From Gongronella butleri (Eukaryota; Mucoromycota; Mucoromycetes; Mucorales; Cunninghamellaceae), in the NCBI GenBank assembly GCA_025201375.1, contig JAIWZP010000004.1, forward strand, positions 1,089,078 to 1,153,077: 64,000 bases of DNA. Direction: 5' to 3'. Below, one piece after another: positions 33,603 to 44,879 of the stretch. The position numbers were made by a program, and so were the translations under genes. Numbering within the stretch: the stretch's first letter is position 1; each line of letters opens with the position of its first letter. Below the pieces are notes generated by a model. That model did not search any database. It was not told where the DNA came from and saw nothing but the letters and a program-made list of their open reading frames with translations.

Positions 33603-36144
33603 TTAGATATCGCGCTCATAAAAGAGCATGTATGCCTCTGACGAGAGGACGGTGTCCAGATCAACCTCCTCAACAATGGTGTCACTGCAGCGCCAGAATT
33701 TTGTGGAGGATGGCGACGGCGACGTGTCGATGAGATGTGGCGGCAGGCGGACGTCCTGGCCGGTGGGCAGCTTTTTGCGGCGATAAGTGACAAAGTGGCC
33801 CGAGTCGTGGTTGCCGTGGTGCTCAATGACGGCGGTCAGGCGGTACGGGATGGGCCGCATAGCAGGGATGGTCAATGACGGCAGCGGACTGGAGTGGATC
33901 TGGTGCCTTGGGTCGTCCGCGGGTGTCGCCAAGGGGCTGCCGTGGCTGTTGCTGCTGCTGCTGCTGCTTGAGCTCGGCTGATTGCTATGATTGCCATGAT
34001 GGTGATTGGCATCCTTGAAGCGGGCATTGCGATGTGTGTCGAGAAGGATGTTCAGGCCCTGCTGGGCACCGTGGTGGTGGTGATGGTGGTCGTAATCTAG
34101 CGAGGTGTGGCCCCACGCCGGTGCACCGGGCGATTTGGCGGCAGCCAGGTTGCGCAAATACACGAGGCTCGATTGCGACGTGCGCGGCTGCTTGGCGGCC
34201 ATGGATGACGACGAGGACGTCGAGTGCATGGCGTCCGGCGGGCTCATGGCGCCCGATTCTTGCGAATTTAGAAATCCATTGGTGCTGAACGGCGCAAGAT
34301 CCAATGTTTCGGCAAACTTTACACGACAATGGTTCTTTTGGACATAGCCCGACGGATGGAAGACCGACCGCGACAAATGGATGCAGAGCGCCTTTGGTGG
34401 ATTCGCAAACATCGTTTGTTTCGTCGTTTCTGCAAAGACCGGTGGAGCCGTCAGCGGGATATCATCCTGAAAATTTAAAAAAAAAAATTGTCAGCTCGCG
34501 TTCCTTTTAATACGCGTCGCGCTTTTGCTTTTACCAATTTGGCCTCGACGTTGTATTTCAGAGACGTTTTGATCCGGTCAATTTGTGACAAGAGATCGGC
34601 CGACGACGATGCGTCTGAATCCATTGCATCCAATTGCTTGGTGAGCTTGTCCAGGGTATGGATCAACGTGCACTTGCGGCATTGGAAGTCGCTCAAGACA
34701 TCCATTTTTGTGTAATTGTTGAGACAGGTCTCCAAAGTGCATGCAATCTATTATAAAACAACCCATTGAGCCTCTTTTTTTTTTTTTGTTTTCGTGGCGA
34801 GCCACTGTAGCTGATTTACCGTTTGAGGCACAGAGAGCGAGATATTGTCAAAGGTATGATGGCGGATAGGCGCCTGGAGAAAAGAAAATAAATAAAAAAT
34901 GAGTCGTATGTCGCTTTTCCGTGTCCAGTTCGCGAAATGATGGAACTTACCGTATAGCCACACTTTAGGCAGCTGATCTTGGAAGCGGCCAGGCCGGTGA
35001 ATGGATTGCGTGGACGGCGTGGACGGCGCTGTAAATGGCATCCAACGGTTGAAATCGAAAAGGAGCTCCACATGGAGCTCACGGAGCCCATGGACGACAT
35101 GGATGAAGTCTCGAGCAGGTCCGACGCTGATAATGAGTCCTAAAAATTGTTGGGGGAGGGGAAACGTGAGTACAGGAGCGCGACACAAGGTGGAACAAAA
35201 TGAAAAAGAAAACTTACCGATTCAGAGGCAAGCAGGCGCAGCGCGCCGGCATCCAATAGCGACGTGGGCATCTCTTTGTACTGTGCTTCCTCTTCCGACG
35301 TGAGTGTACTTGAAATGATCTGAAAGAGCTCGTGCGCGTCCTGCAAAAATAAAAAAACGACCGAATTAGTCGTTTTCATTTCCTTTTTCTGCGCTTTTCT
35401 CACCTGTTGATCGCGACTAATTGTGCCCTGGGTCTTGCGCTCGAGGGCAAGCACAAAGTCGCTCGGTGTAATGGATCGAGGGCGCGACAGTGGCCGATTT
35501 AGCACTAAAAAACACAACAAAAAACATGAACCACGACGTTATTCATGGGCAAGTTTCATTACGTTCGACGGTCGAATACAGCGCAAAGGCGACAGACTGC
35601 AAAATAAACTCATTCTGAGGCACTTGCGATGCGCCTGCCTCGTCGCCTTGTTCATCCACTCGCTCCGCCTAGCGAAAAAAAAAAAAAAGAAAAAATCGAA
35701 TCCTTGAGTCAAAAACACCCCAATGGCTATTTTTTTTTTTTTACCAAGTATGAGCGAAGACTGGACAGTGTAGCGAGGGCCTGCGTGCAATAAAAAAAAA
35801 AAGCAGGGGCAATGGCGTGAGATAACACAGAGCGACGGACAAGGGCGAAACGCGAGGATATACCTGCAAAATGGAATTGACAAAACAAAAATTGCCCGTG
35901 TTTTCGAGACCAAGCACGTAACGGTCGTCACGCTCTAAGACAAAAAGGCAAGGATGAGCAAAAACGAGGCAAAGGGGGTGCAACAAGCCATACCTTTCAG
36001 GAGTTTGGACTTGATGCGGCGCCGGCGCTTGCGCTTTTCTGTGGTTGACGTCGCCGACAGAGCGTAGCCCGACGCGGCAAGCGCAATACCGGCCATGACA
36101 GCAATGGCCGGCAAGTGATAGCTGCTAGACGAGGACGCTGACAT
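33603..36144 (-). CDS. Ubiquitin-specific protease, membrane-anchored (Ubp1/USP30-like)
   Basis: Ten exons: 36144-35994, 35934-35864, 35780-35745, 35668-35563, 35504-35404, 35340-35218, 35139-34951, 34873-34820, 34747-34535 and 34466-33603, giving 635 residues. A single N-terminal membrane helix (residues about 11-30) with basic RKRRRRIKSK after it suggests an outer-membrane or ER anchor. The Cys box is GLENTGNFCFVNSILQAL (catalytic C67). The His box is HHGNHDSGHFVTYRR (H572), followed by the WRCSDTIVEEV Asp/Asn box. Zinc-ribbon cysteines CLKCGY and CRKCT sit between them. A low-complexity Ser/His-rich insert lies between the last zinc motif and the His box. Known role: deubiquitination; USP30 acts at mitochondria and peroxisomes. 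Confidence 0.93.
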
Positions 36145-36433
36145 AAAAACGAAGCAAAAGACCGGGTAAAGAAATGAGAAAAGAACGAAAAAGCGATAAA
36201 AGGACAAAGAAAAAAAAGCGCCCACGCTCTTGGTCGTCCCCGCCTTTTTGGCTGACCCTTAATTCCAACAAAAAAAAAAAAAAAAATCGCACGCTTTTTG
36301 GGCTTTTTAATTCGTATGGCAGGTTGTAAAAAAAGAGTCATTGTCAATTTCCTTATGTAAAAGGACATTGACATGTCTTGAAATAAATAATATTGACTAA
36401 GTAATAGAGAGAAAACAAGAGGCTAGATAACGC

Positions 36434-37777
36434 TTATTCGTGTGTAAAGATGTTTCTACGAGCAAAAACAAAAGAAAAAAATCAGCCAATGCTTAAGTGG
36501 GCGCGTTTTTCTTTTTCTTTTTTTTTTTTTTACCTTGATGGGGCATTGTTGCGGCTGGGGCCATTGCCGACATTCAGGGCCTGGACACCCTTGGCAAGGT
36601 CGTCCGCGGCGGGGGCAAAGATGTTGCGGTTTGCGGGGGCCATCTTTTTGCCTGCGGGGCCCTCGGGGGTCGTGGGCGACGTGGCGTGGCCAAAGCTGAA
36701 CGACGAGTCTAGTCGTTTGGGGTCGTGCGCGACCAGTGGCTTTTGCTCGGGCGGCTCGTACGTGAAAATGTTTCGTTGAGGCACGCTGGTGGCTGCAGCA
36801 CCGCGCAACTTTGGACGGCCAACCTCATCGTCCGGATGCACAGGGCCAAACACGCGACCAGGCACTAAATGAGAGTAAAAAAAAAAAAAGGAAATCAGCA
36901 CGTGTCGCGCGTCGCGTCGTGCTCGCACGCGTGTCTTTTGCATTGCGCACACGCAACACCATTCATACCAAATGCATTCTTGCCGGGATTGAACTTTTTT
37001 TAAAAAAAAAAAAAATGCAAAAATGAGCAATTTGATCCAAGATTCTCCTTTTTTTTTTTTTTTTTGTTCTTTCTGCCTATTTTGCGAGGCTGATTGGCTT
37101 TACCTTTTCAGGCAGCTTGGTCGCGGTGGTGTCTTCCGATGTGGCGACCTTGACTCCTTGCTTTGTGAATACGCCCACTTGCTCGACGCCCAAGACGGGC
37201 AGCTTGTTGCGGTCCGAGATCAAGCGAAGCTGCTTCAACACGGACGCCTGATCCCAGTAATAGCGCACAGAGCGGATCAGGTTGTCCTCAAACTCGGCAG
37301 AAATCACCTAATCATAAAAAAAAAAGCGTCAGAAACGATGCCTGTCATCTCCAATGATGTTTGAAACACTTACAACAGGGATCTTGACCATGGCATTCGC
37401 CTAAACGAACACGGAGAAAAAAAGGGGGGTTGAGCCTCATCAACCATGGACGACGAAAAACACGCGCTTGTTTTTGGGGGGTTTTTTACCAGCTGATGCT
37501 CTTCAATTCCGGGGACAAGCCAAGAACAGGTGCCATGGTGGAAGGACAGGATCCACTCGGCCTCCTCGATGATCCTGTTACCGGTCTTGACCTGATGGTG
37601 CACGACCTCATTGACGGACGTGGTCTTTTGCGAGAAATCCGATTGCAGATACATGCGGCGAATGGCCGCGCGACCCTGTGCGGTCGTGCCGCTGGGCACA
37701 TAGATGATGGATGCATCCTCGGCAAACAGGTCGCTGTTGGCTGGCTTTATCTTATACTGGCTCCAGGTCTCTTCCAT
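36434..37777 (-). CDS. NTF2-like (SnoaL-type) protein with C-terminal RNIF motifs
   Basis: Six exons: 37777-37490, 37400-37374, 37307-37104, 36993-36969, 36864-36534 and 36455-36434, giving 298 residues. Residues 1 to about 130 form an NTF2-like alpha/beta domain (MEETWSQYKIKPANSDLFAEDAS ... RSVRYYWDQASVLKQL). The rest is disordered and carries RNIF three times: PQRNIFTYEP, ANRNIFAPAA and, in the 22-nt last exon, RNIFTHE at the very end. The last exon was accepted because it restores this motif; without it the frame stops two codons after the donor. The VHPDDEVGRPKLRG stretch between is conserved-looking but unknown to me. Function not assigned; the NIF repeats recall Jupiter/HN1-type short linear motifs. 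Confidence 0.7.
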
Positions 37778-37944
37778 GATTTGAAATTGGAAGGGGAAAA
37801 AGGAAAAGAAAGGATGAAAATCACCCTTTTGTCGAGGCAAATTCTATTAAAGCGCGCTGTGTCACCATGGCTATTTTGCTCATTGTTGCCCTTTAGCAAA
37901 ACAAAATCGAGGTGGCAAATGAGCTTTGGTTGCACAAGCTAAAA

Positions 37945-37975
<31 letters not shown>

Positions 37976-38250
37976 GGGCCAGCTTGGAAAAAAAAAAAAA
38001 AAAAGGAGAGGAACGGCATTCCCTATTTGCTCCTCAATTTTTTTTTTTTTTTTTTGCCACGACGCGAGCGCAGCTTTTCAAAGCTATACAAACGACCAAG
38101 TGGTTAAACTGCATGAATTGAAGGGGGAGGGCATCACCATTGCCATGCATGACGCGCCCATTTTCATAGTTTTGGAGCTTAACGCGCTCTTTTTTTTTAT
38201 TTATTCATTTCAGTGCATTGATTGGGCGCTCTTTTTTTTATTATTGGCTT
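37778..38250. other. Intergenic, homopolymer-rich
   Basis: T or A runs of 15-27 bases at about 37949-37975, 37988-38004 and 38039-38055. No gene recognised. Confidence 0.45.
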
Positions 38251-39234
38251 TCAATGGGAGAGGAGGGCGTCAGCATTGGAGGAGGGGGAGACATGGGAGG
38301 AGGAGGAGGCGGGTGTTTGGTCGTCGGCCAGATTTCGACGCGCTGTGACACGTCGCACGGTGGAAGGTTGGCGTTTGAGAAATTTTGTAGTGTTGTTGGT
38401 GTTGTTGGCATGGTCATGCAGCTGATTGGACACGGAGCGTGTGCGTGCATAGGCAGCGGGGGGAGTGCGCGAGGGCTGGGCGAGGCGGTTGTGAAAGGCG
38501 GGTGGCGACGATGTCTTTCGGAGTCGCACACGCAAGCCCTGTGCGGAGTGTGACACGAGCGGAGGCTGGATAGCCAAAAGAGGCGATGTGAGTGGGGTGG
38601 CGGCGTCCTTGTACGAGCCCAGGAACGATGTTGATTGCGATCTCTGAGGCATAATCACGGCGGGTGGGGCCATTGGCGACGAAGTCATGCTCTGCGACCG
38701 ATGCGCGGGTAAAAGAGACGTCGACGACGACTGCTTGGGTGGGGTATGCAAAGAAACACGTGTGGAATCGGCAGAATCGTTCAAGGACGAGACCAAATGG
38801 GGTTGTTGGTTGGTTGCGCGTTGATAAAGGGGCGATTGGACCACTTTGGTGTCAATGGTCACGCTGGACGACGACGTGGATAAGATGGGGCTTTCGGCGT
38901 GGTCGTCGCTACTTACCGTGCTATGGTCGGGACACACATTGTTCATTTCTTGCTCAACGTGCAGCGCTCGGGCCACATTATCCACGACAACAAGCCCAAA
39001 CAAAAGACCCCAGCGCAAAGGCGTCTGCACCACCTGTGGAATCTGGCTCTTTGTCTTGTGAAGGTGGCTGATGGCTTGGATCATCGATGCTTGCACTTGT
39101 AAAAGCACAATTGTCGTCACAGACGGCGATGGCCCATCGTCATTGCTATGCCCATCCCGAGGACCGCCGCCCAAATGCACAGCGCCGCCCGGATAAAACA
39201 CGTCGCGCTTCGTTTGCTCATACAACATGGTCAT
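38251..39234 (-). CDS. Hypothetical Ser/Thr/Pro-rich protein
   Basis: Open frame without introns, ATG at 39234 (a second ATG at 39228), 327 residues. The first third contains a short ordered-looking stretch, TTIVLLQVQASMIQAISHLHKTK and then LRWGLLFGLVVVDNVARAL. The rest is low-complexity (SSSTSLLP, SQSMTSSPMAPP, RSQSTSFLGS) with several RSxS and SP sites that could be phosphorylated. No family recognised. The long uninterrupted frame in a compositionally normal stretch and the ATG context support coding, but expression is unproven. Confidence 0.5.
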   Translation of the reverse strand: MTMLYEQTKRDVFYPGGAVHLGGGPRDGHSNDDGPSPSVTTIVLLQVQASMIQAISHLHKTKSQIPQVVQTPLRWGLLFGLVVVDNVARALHVEQEMNNVCPDHSTVSSDDHAESPILSTSSSSVTIDTKVVQSPLYQRATNQQPHLVSSLNDSADSTRVSLHTPPKQSSSTSLLPAHRSQSMTSSPMAPPAVIMPQRSQSTSFLGSYKDAATPLTSPLLAIQPPLVSHSAQGLRVRLRKTSSPPAFHNRLAQPSRTPPAAYARTRSVSNQLHDHANNTNNTTKFLKRQPSTVRRVTARRNLADDQTPASSSSHVSPSSNADALLSH

Positions 39235-40047
39235 TGGGGGCAAAAGGGAGGGGAGAGAGAGGATCGTGATTGCCGAAATGGCTCGATCGAGGATAAAAAA
39301 AAAAATGAAAAAAGGGGGAAAAAAGAGAAGAACGATGAGGTTTTTTTTTTTTTTTTTAGTGCTGTTCGGGTTGCCCGGGTCGCACAAGACGGATGCGATT
39401 ATTCATGGATCGCGGTGATCTCTATTTTCTGTTTGCATTTTCAGCTGATTTTATTTTTTTGGCCCACTTGTTTCTCGTGTGACATAAAAAAAAGAGTGGG
39501 ATCTGGGGCCCACACTCCCAATTGCAAGGTGCCTCAGCTGACTTGGTCTCCACAAGCAAAAATGGCCAAGGTCTTATCTTTTTTTTTCTTTTTTTTTTCT
39601 TTTCTCGGTCATGGTACCCGATGAGATGGCCAGCGACGCGTTTCGTGGAACGCGCTGGTCGTCGGAGCAATGACAAGTGGGCAAACCGCGTCGTCATTTT
39701 GTCGTTGACTCGCCCACGAAAATGAATTGGCGCTTCATTTACAAGGTAAAAAAAACGCACTGTTCAGTTGATTTACCCTTGACAGTGACGTTTGTGCAAC
39801 CACCGCCATCGATTTAAAATTGACGGCCCCCCTCTTTTTTTTTTTTTCTCATGGGCAAAAGTCAAAAGGCCCTCTCAGCAGCATTGTTTGCAGCTCGTGT
39901 TTACTGTTTTTTTTTTTTTGGTCATTGACGCCGAAAGCAAGGGGTACCCGTCCGAGGAACGGTGGCATTTGGATGATGCTTTTTTTCAATTTATTAGGAG
40001 AGGGAACCCACTGTGAACCAGCCACGAGCGGGGATGATTTTATTAGA
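39235..40047. other. Intergenic between hypothetical gene and forkhead gene 3' end
   Basis: Several T runs (39341-39358, 39833-39847, 39906-39919). A possible plus-strand mini-exon at 39722 followed by GTAAAA does not lead to a convincing downstream exon. Confidence 0.4.
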
Positions 40048-41553
40048 TTAGACGTGGAAGGGATTGAGCTGGACTGCGGGATCTGTGAACAATGGATAGG
40101 GTGAAAAGGCAAGAGACGCTTCGTCCAAGAGCAAATGATGCGAGGGGGGAGGAGCAGGTATCGTGGCAGGAGGGGGGGCTTCGAACCAGGTAAGGTCCAT
40201 TTGCGGGTCCATTTGCGGTATTTCGTTGTTATTTGGCGTGGCTGCCATCATTTCAAAGTGATGTGTGATGGAACCAATATCGTCGGACGAGGCAGATGCC
40301 GACGATGACGAGTACATCCAATCAACGGCCGGCAGCGGGGTCAAAGGGCCGGTCAAGGGCGTGACAGGTGCCATGGAGGCAAAAGCGGCGAATTCCGCGG
40401 GCAATGGTGGCACGGGCGGGATGCCGGTGTCCGGCTCACACCACGACGCGTCCATCATCATGTCGGAAAATGAAAGCGACGGCGTAGGAATAAAAAACGG
40501 GTCCATGTCGCTGCTGCTGCTCTTTGTCAAATTTGTCAAACACGGTGTGGATTTCGCTTTTTTGAGCTGGCGATGGCGCGTCCTTGGCTTGGTCTTGTTC
40601 AATTCGTCTTGCTCGCCCACATCGACGCCACTATCGCAGTCGGAATCATCCTGGACCGTGTCCACATCATGCTGCTTGGATGGCAACGGAGGAAGTGGCG
40701 GCATGGGGAACGACGCCGCAAGATCACGCGTCTTTTTGTGCAACTCGGGCATGGAGCGCTTCCGTTTGGTCGCCTTGCTGCTGCTGCTGCTTGCGCTGGA
40801 TGTGCTGTTGCTGGGGGTCATGCGGAATGTCGTGAAAAGTGGCGTGTTGCTCACAGGCCGCGTGCTGATGGGCCCCTCGTCTTCTTGATTCAGCCGACGC
40901 GACGATTTCTGTCGATGCAACGTACGCGGCAACGTCACGGGCTGCTTGCGGATCGGTCCGCGTCGCTTGATCAAATTGTCAATGAACGATTGCTCGTGAC
41001 CAGGTCGAATAGTCCAAAAGCTGCCCTTGCCCGAGCATTGCGAGCTGGATCGCTGCAGACGAACAAACGCCTTGTTCAACGACAAGTTGTGGCGGATTGA
41101 ATTCTAATCGAGGTAAATGAGTATGAGATGAGGGTGCTTGGGAGTTTTTGGGCTTGGATTTAAGCTTTTTTTTTTTTCGTCGTACCTGCCAGCCATGCTC
41201 GCTCATGGTGTAAAAGGGGTAATGTTGAGTGATCCACTGGTAAATGTCGCTTAATGTCAATCGGCGATGCTCGCTGGAAAGCAGGGCGTGCGCAATCAAT
41301 GTGGCGTAGGAATAAGGAGGCTTCTCATTGGCATCCAATGGCTGCCACGAGGGCACAATGTGCAGAGGGCCAGGGGTATAAACGAGCACGGTGCTTCTTG
41401 ATCTTCCTGCTGTGCCTTTTTGCCATTGGCCTCGGCAGGCGCCTTGTTGGGGCGCTTGCCCTGTGTCGCTTGCTCCAATGTCGCGCTGGGACCGTCAGAA
41501 ACAAACGTAAACGACGTAAGAAGACTGTGGCAATAATCGCTTTGTAAAGCCAT
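40048..41553 (-). CDS. Forkhead-box transcription factor
   Basis: The forkhead domain is unambiguous: EKPPYSYATLIAHALLSSE, LTLSDIYQWITQHYPFYT, then across a normal intron (donor after 41186, acceptor to 41103) NSIRHNLSLNKAFVRL and GKGSFWTIRPGHE. The recognition helix NSIRHNLS is intact. The C-terminal 270 residues are Pro/Ser-rich with acidic patches, like an activation region. The most likely ATG is 41553 (pyrimidine-rich leader before it), but its frame differs from the forkhead frame. A 50-nt GC-AG intron at 41459-41410 (donor GCAAGC, acceptor CACAG) would join them and give 457 residues; a sequence error is the alternative. Known role: DNA-binding regulators of cell cycle and morphogenesis in fungi. 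Confidence 0.9.
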
Positions 41554-43389
41554 GAAGGAGGAAGGAGGAAAAGAGAAGGGGGGAAATGGAATAAAAAAAG
41601 TGAAAAGGTGATAAGAATAAGATGACAAAATAAAAAAAAAAGTATCTTTTATATGCAAAAAGAAAAGAGAAAAAAAAGGCGCGCGCACTCCTAACTTTAA
41701 AAGGTAAAGGCAACGCCTGAGCAATGAGGATACGACCGTGTGTGTTGCACCAACTCGCTGCTCCTTCCATTTGGATAGTGTTCCTTTCTCCATCCTTTGC
41801 CTCCCCCCTCTCACCACGCACCTTTTTTATTCTTTTTTGCATGAAGAGTCTTAAAATAGCCCATGCTTTATGCGCGGCTTGGTTTCAGCATTGGAAAGAA
41901 AAATGAGATGGTGGGCAGGATATCAAGGATGACGCGACTTTTTTTTTCTTTGGGACAGATGATTTTAACAAAAAAAAAAAAAAAAAAAAAAAAAAGGCCA
42001 GGGACGGCCTGGCGGGGGAAAAGGGGGGAGACCGGCAGGGGATTGAAAAAGCATGCCATCGTCAGGCCAACCGCATGAATCGCAATGTTGAAAACCGCAT
42101 GGTGACAAACGTTAATTTCCAAGCCCGCTCTCGCTCACGATCTGGCCGATCCTGCACAACAGTGTTCCCCCCCCCTTCTTCCACCTCAGGGTCGTACAAA
42201 CAGCGTGTTCCAAAAGCCTGTTCAATGTCAAAAATGAAAAAAACACACTTCTTTTTTTGACGAGCGTCATGAGGTTGGTTTCACGTTGTGCTGAGGCCTG
42301 ACGGCAGATAACCCCACTGGCGCGCCATTTTCCCTGTGTCTCTCGCCCTCTCTCGCTCAGCTCGCGCCGCTTGGACGACAAGACTCCACTGGGCCCTGGT
42401 CGCCTTGGGAAAAAAAAAATTTAAGCTTCATGGTTTTGCATAAGGCTTCTCATTGTTCAATCGGCTTGCCCAACCTAGGAACAGGTCGCTGTCAACACGT
42501 TGGCACCCACGCCGGGCCCTGTAGATAGACTTGGCCGCTATCTGCGCGCATTGTTCCCGAGGAAAAAAAAAAAAGAAGGGGGAGGGGGATTTTATCTTTT
42601 CTTGGTAATTGCGTGTCATGGCGCGCCATTGTGTAGCAAGGTGGACCATGGAATCCCATGGGCGCTGCACGTTGAAGCTGGCGACGCGTCTCAACCACGG
42701 AAAAACGTTGGAAATAAAGAGCAAAACCGGCATTGTGTGTGCCATTGACGCTTCAACGTCATTGGAGGCGTCCGTGCAGACTCACAGGACGTCGGAGACT
42801 GGCGACAGCGGGCATGGACGGAGGGGTCGACTAGCGGAGTCGATGCGGAAAAGGCATGGTTGTCCGCACAATTCAGAAACACATCTTTTGTCACCCATGC
42901 CGATCTTGCATTTCGATCCTTTAAAATGAAAAAATGGCGCGACTCAGCACGCGTGTCTCGTGCGCAGGGACACCCGCGAAGAGTTTGCCTGAAAAGAAAC
43001 CCAGACCCGCTGGGACGTGGGCCCCAACGTTTCGCTTCCGTGGCCCTCTGTCTAGCTGATTTTTAATCTAAACGGTCGCCGATCGTACCATCGATGCCCG
43101 CAAGGTGGTCCAAGCGACACCAATCGTCATTTGAAATAAATGGAATCTCGGAATTGCAAGACCAAAAAGGCCAAAGAGCCTTTTGTATAAAATAAAACTT
43201 GTCGAGATTGCAACAGAATCATCTCATGGGAGCAGCCGCTTTTTGACCTGTCGCGGCTTGCTCATTCTTTGAGGTCGCCAACGTGTGGATGGATGATGAT
43301 GGCCTAGATGAGAAAAAGCCAAAAAAATGCCTTTTTGTCGTTTTTCAAGTACTTGTCTTTATAAATTTTCAAGTTGAAAGGACATCTGG
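41554..43389. other. Intergenic, no confident gene
   Basis: A-run 41970-41995 and several short open frames. A minus-strand frame near 42428-42745 has a plausible 3' acceptor but no donor, so no gene is called. Confidence 0.4.
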
Positions 43390-44250
43390 CTTCTGAATTC
43401 CGTTGCTCCAAGGCTCATCGTTCAAATGAGCCCACCTCTACGACGTTGCGGCCACTGGAAGGTGAGCAATCACCATTTTCAAAAACCACGGAATTTCCAA
43501 GGGGTGCAGTCGAGGACTTGGAAAATGCAAACTTTAGGATCTCCAATCGCCACGCTATTCAATCATATGGTGAAAACTACCTAATAACCGACAGACATGT
43601 AGTAAAAAAGGTGTGTCCATTGACGGGTGCTCGAGTAAAATGCAAATTGCCTTCTTTTTTCGCCTCAAAGTCAAGTCGACGAAAACTGGACACAGAGCCA
43701 CGAAACAAATACCATCGGAGAGAGCATCATTTGACGCGTACGTGGATGTCAATGATCTCTGAAGAAAGTGAATTGATGGCATGTTTGGCACGGTTTCAAA
43801 ATTATATATGTTTTTCGGCGCGTGATAAACCGCGTCAGACGTCGCGTGACACGCGTCTGTTCCTAGTCAAATCCATGCGCCTGGCGTCTTTCTTGCCAGT
43901 GGATGCGTCAGCATGAATTTATGGGCGCGTTTTTCCCGTGCAAATTGCAGTTGAAATTTACACTAAAATCACACATTGCTCGTGACTCTACAGATGGATA
44001 GCGCTCGTTTTGGCCTTTTCATCGGTTTCTCTACGCGGGCTCTCTTGTGTGCAAGTTTGGTGCAATTTAGGGGGCCTGATTTTTCGATTTTGGTTTTGGA
44101 GGCTCGCCATGACGAAATTTTGATTTGCTTGTGGCGTGCGTCCAAAGAGTTGTAGCCGCTACAAATCGCGTCCCTCTCGGGTTTCTAGTTGGCCAGTTCA
44201 CGATGTGGTGCGTTTCGATGCATCGTCGTGTCTGGTTGACGAGGGCCAGG
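43390..44250 (+). repeat. Dispersed repeat family A, longest copy
   Basis: Collinear with 18140-18870 in the same orientation, and inverse to 1350-1735, 7400-7990 and 54270-54670. An open frame (43374-43916) inside is not conserved in the partner copy, so the repeat appears non-coding. Nothing further is recognised up to 44879. Confidence 0.6.
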
Positions 44251-44879
44251 CTAATTATTTTTAAAAACCAGTCATCTATAGATCATCCTTTGAGAAACTT
44301 GCTCAAATCGTCCCAAGCTTGAGTCAGTGACGCAGCAACACAAACAATCCACGATTCCAAGCTTTTTTTTTAGGGACGAGGATAGTGCCATCTTGCGATG
44401 CTCACTGAGATTAGGATCCAAAGCCTTTTTTACTGGATAGTTCTCCAAGCTATCCACATCTTTTTCCCAAAATGCAGGTACATTTAGCTGTTTTATTCGC
44501 TAGTTCATGCATGTCGCGCATAAGAACCACCTCCATCATTCATTGCTGCGGCACTTCATGACAGAAAATCACAAATTGCACGCTACACTATAGAAACACG
44601 GCCTTTTGCCCCCGTTTTCTGGACGAAATGGGCTCTGATAGGCTCGCTTTTATTCAATGCACGTGGCTGTCATGGGTATGCGGCTGTCATGGGCTCTTGA
44701 TATGAGGCAAATGGATCATTCGTACTTTTTGCCCTTTTTGCATCTGCTGGCTGACTGTAGGACGCTCACGCCGGGCTGTCGGAGATTGAAATGACCGGAC
44801 AAATGCACCCCACCACGAGATCGTCTGTGGATTTTACTCAAACGCTTCTTCTCCCAGGTTTTTGTTCTTTTTTTGCAGA

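Noticed and set aside
39722..40018. Possible plus-strand two-exon small gene (starts MNWRFIYK)
   Set aside because: No acceptor joins the first piece to the later frame in phase; the later part has no known family.
42428..42745. Minus-strand frame with a plausible 3' splice acceptor
   Set aside because: No donor fits and the upstream part has no recognisable family; likely chance.
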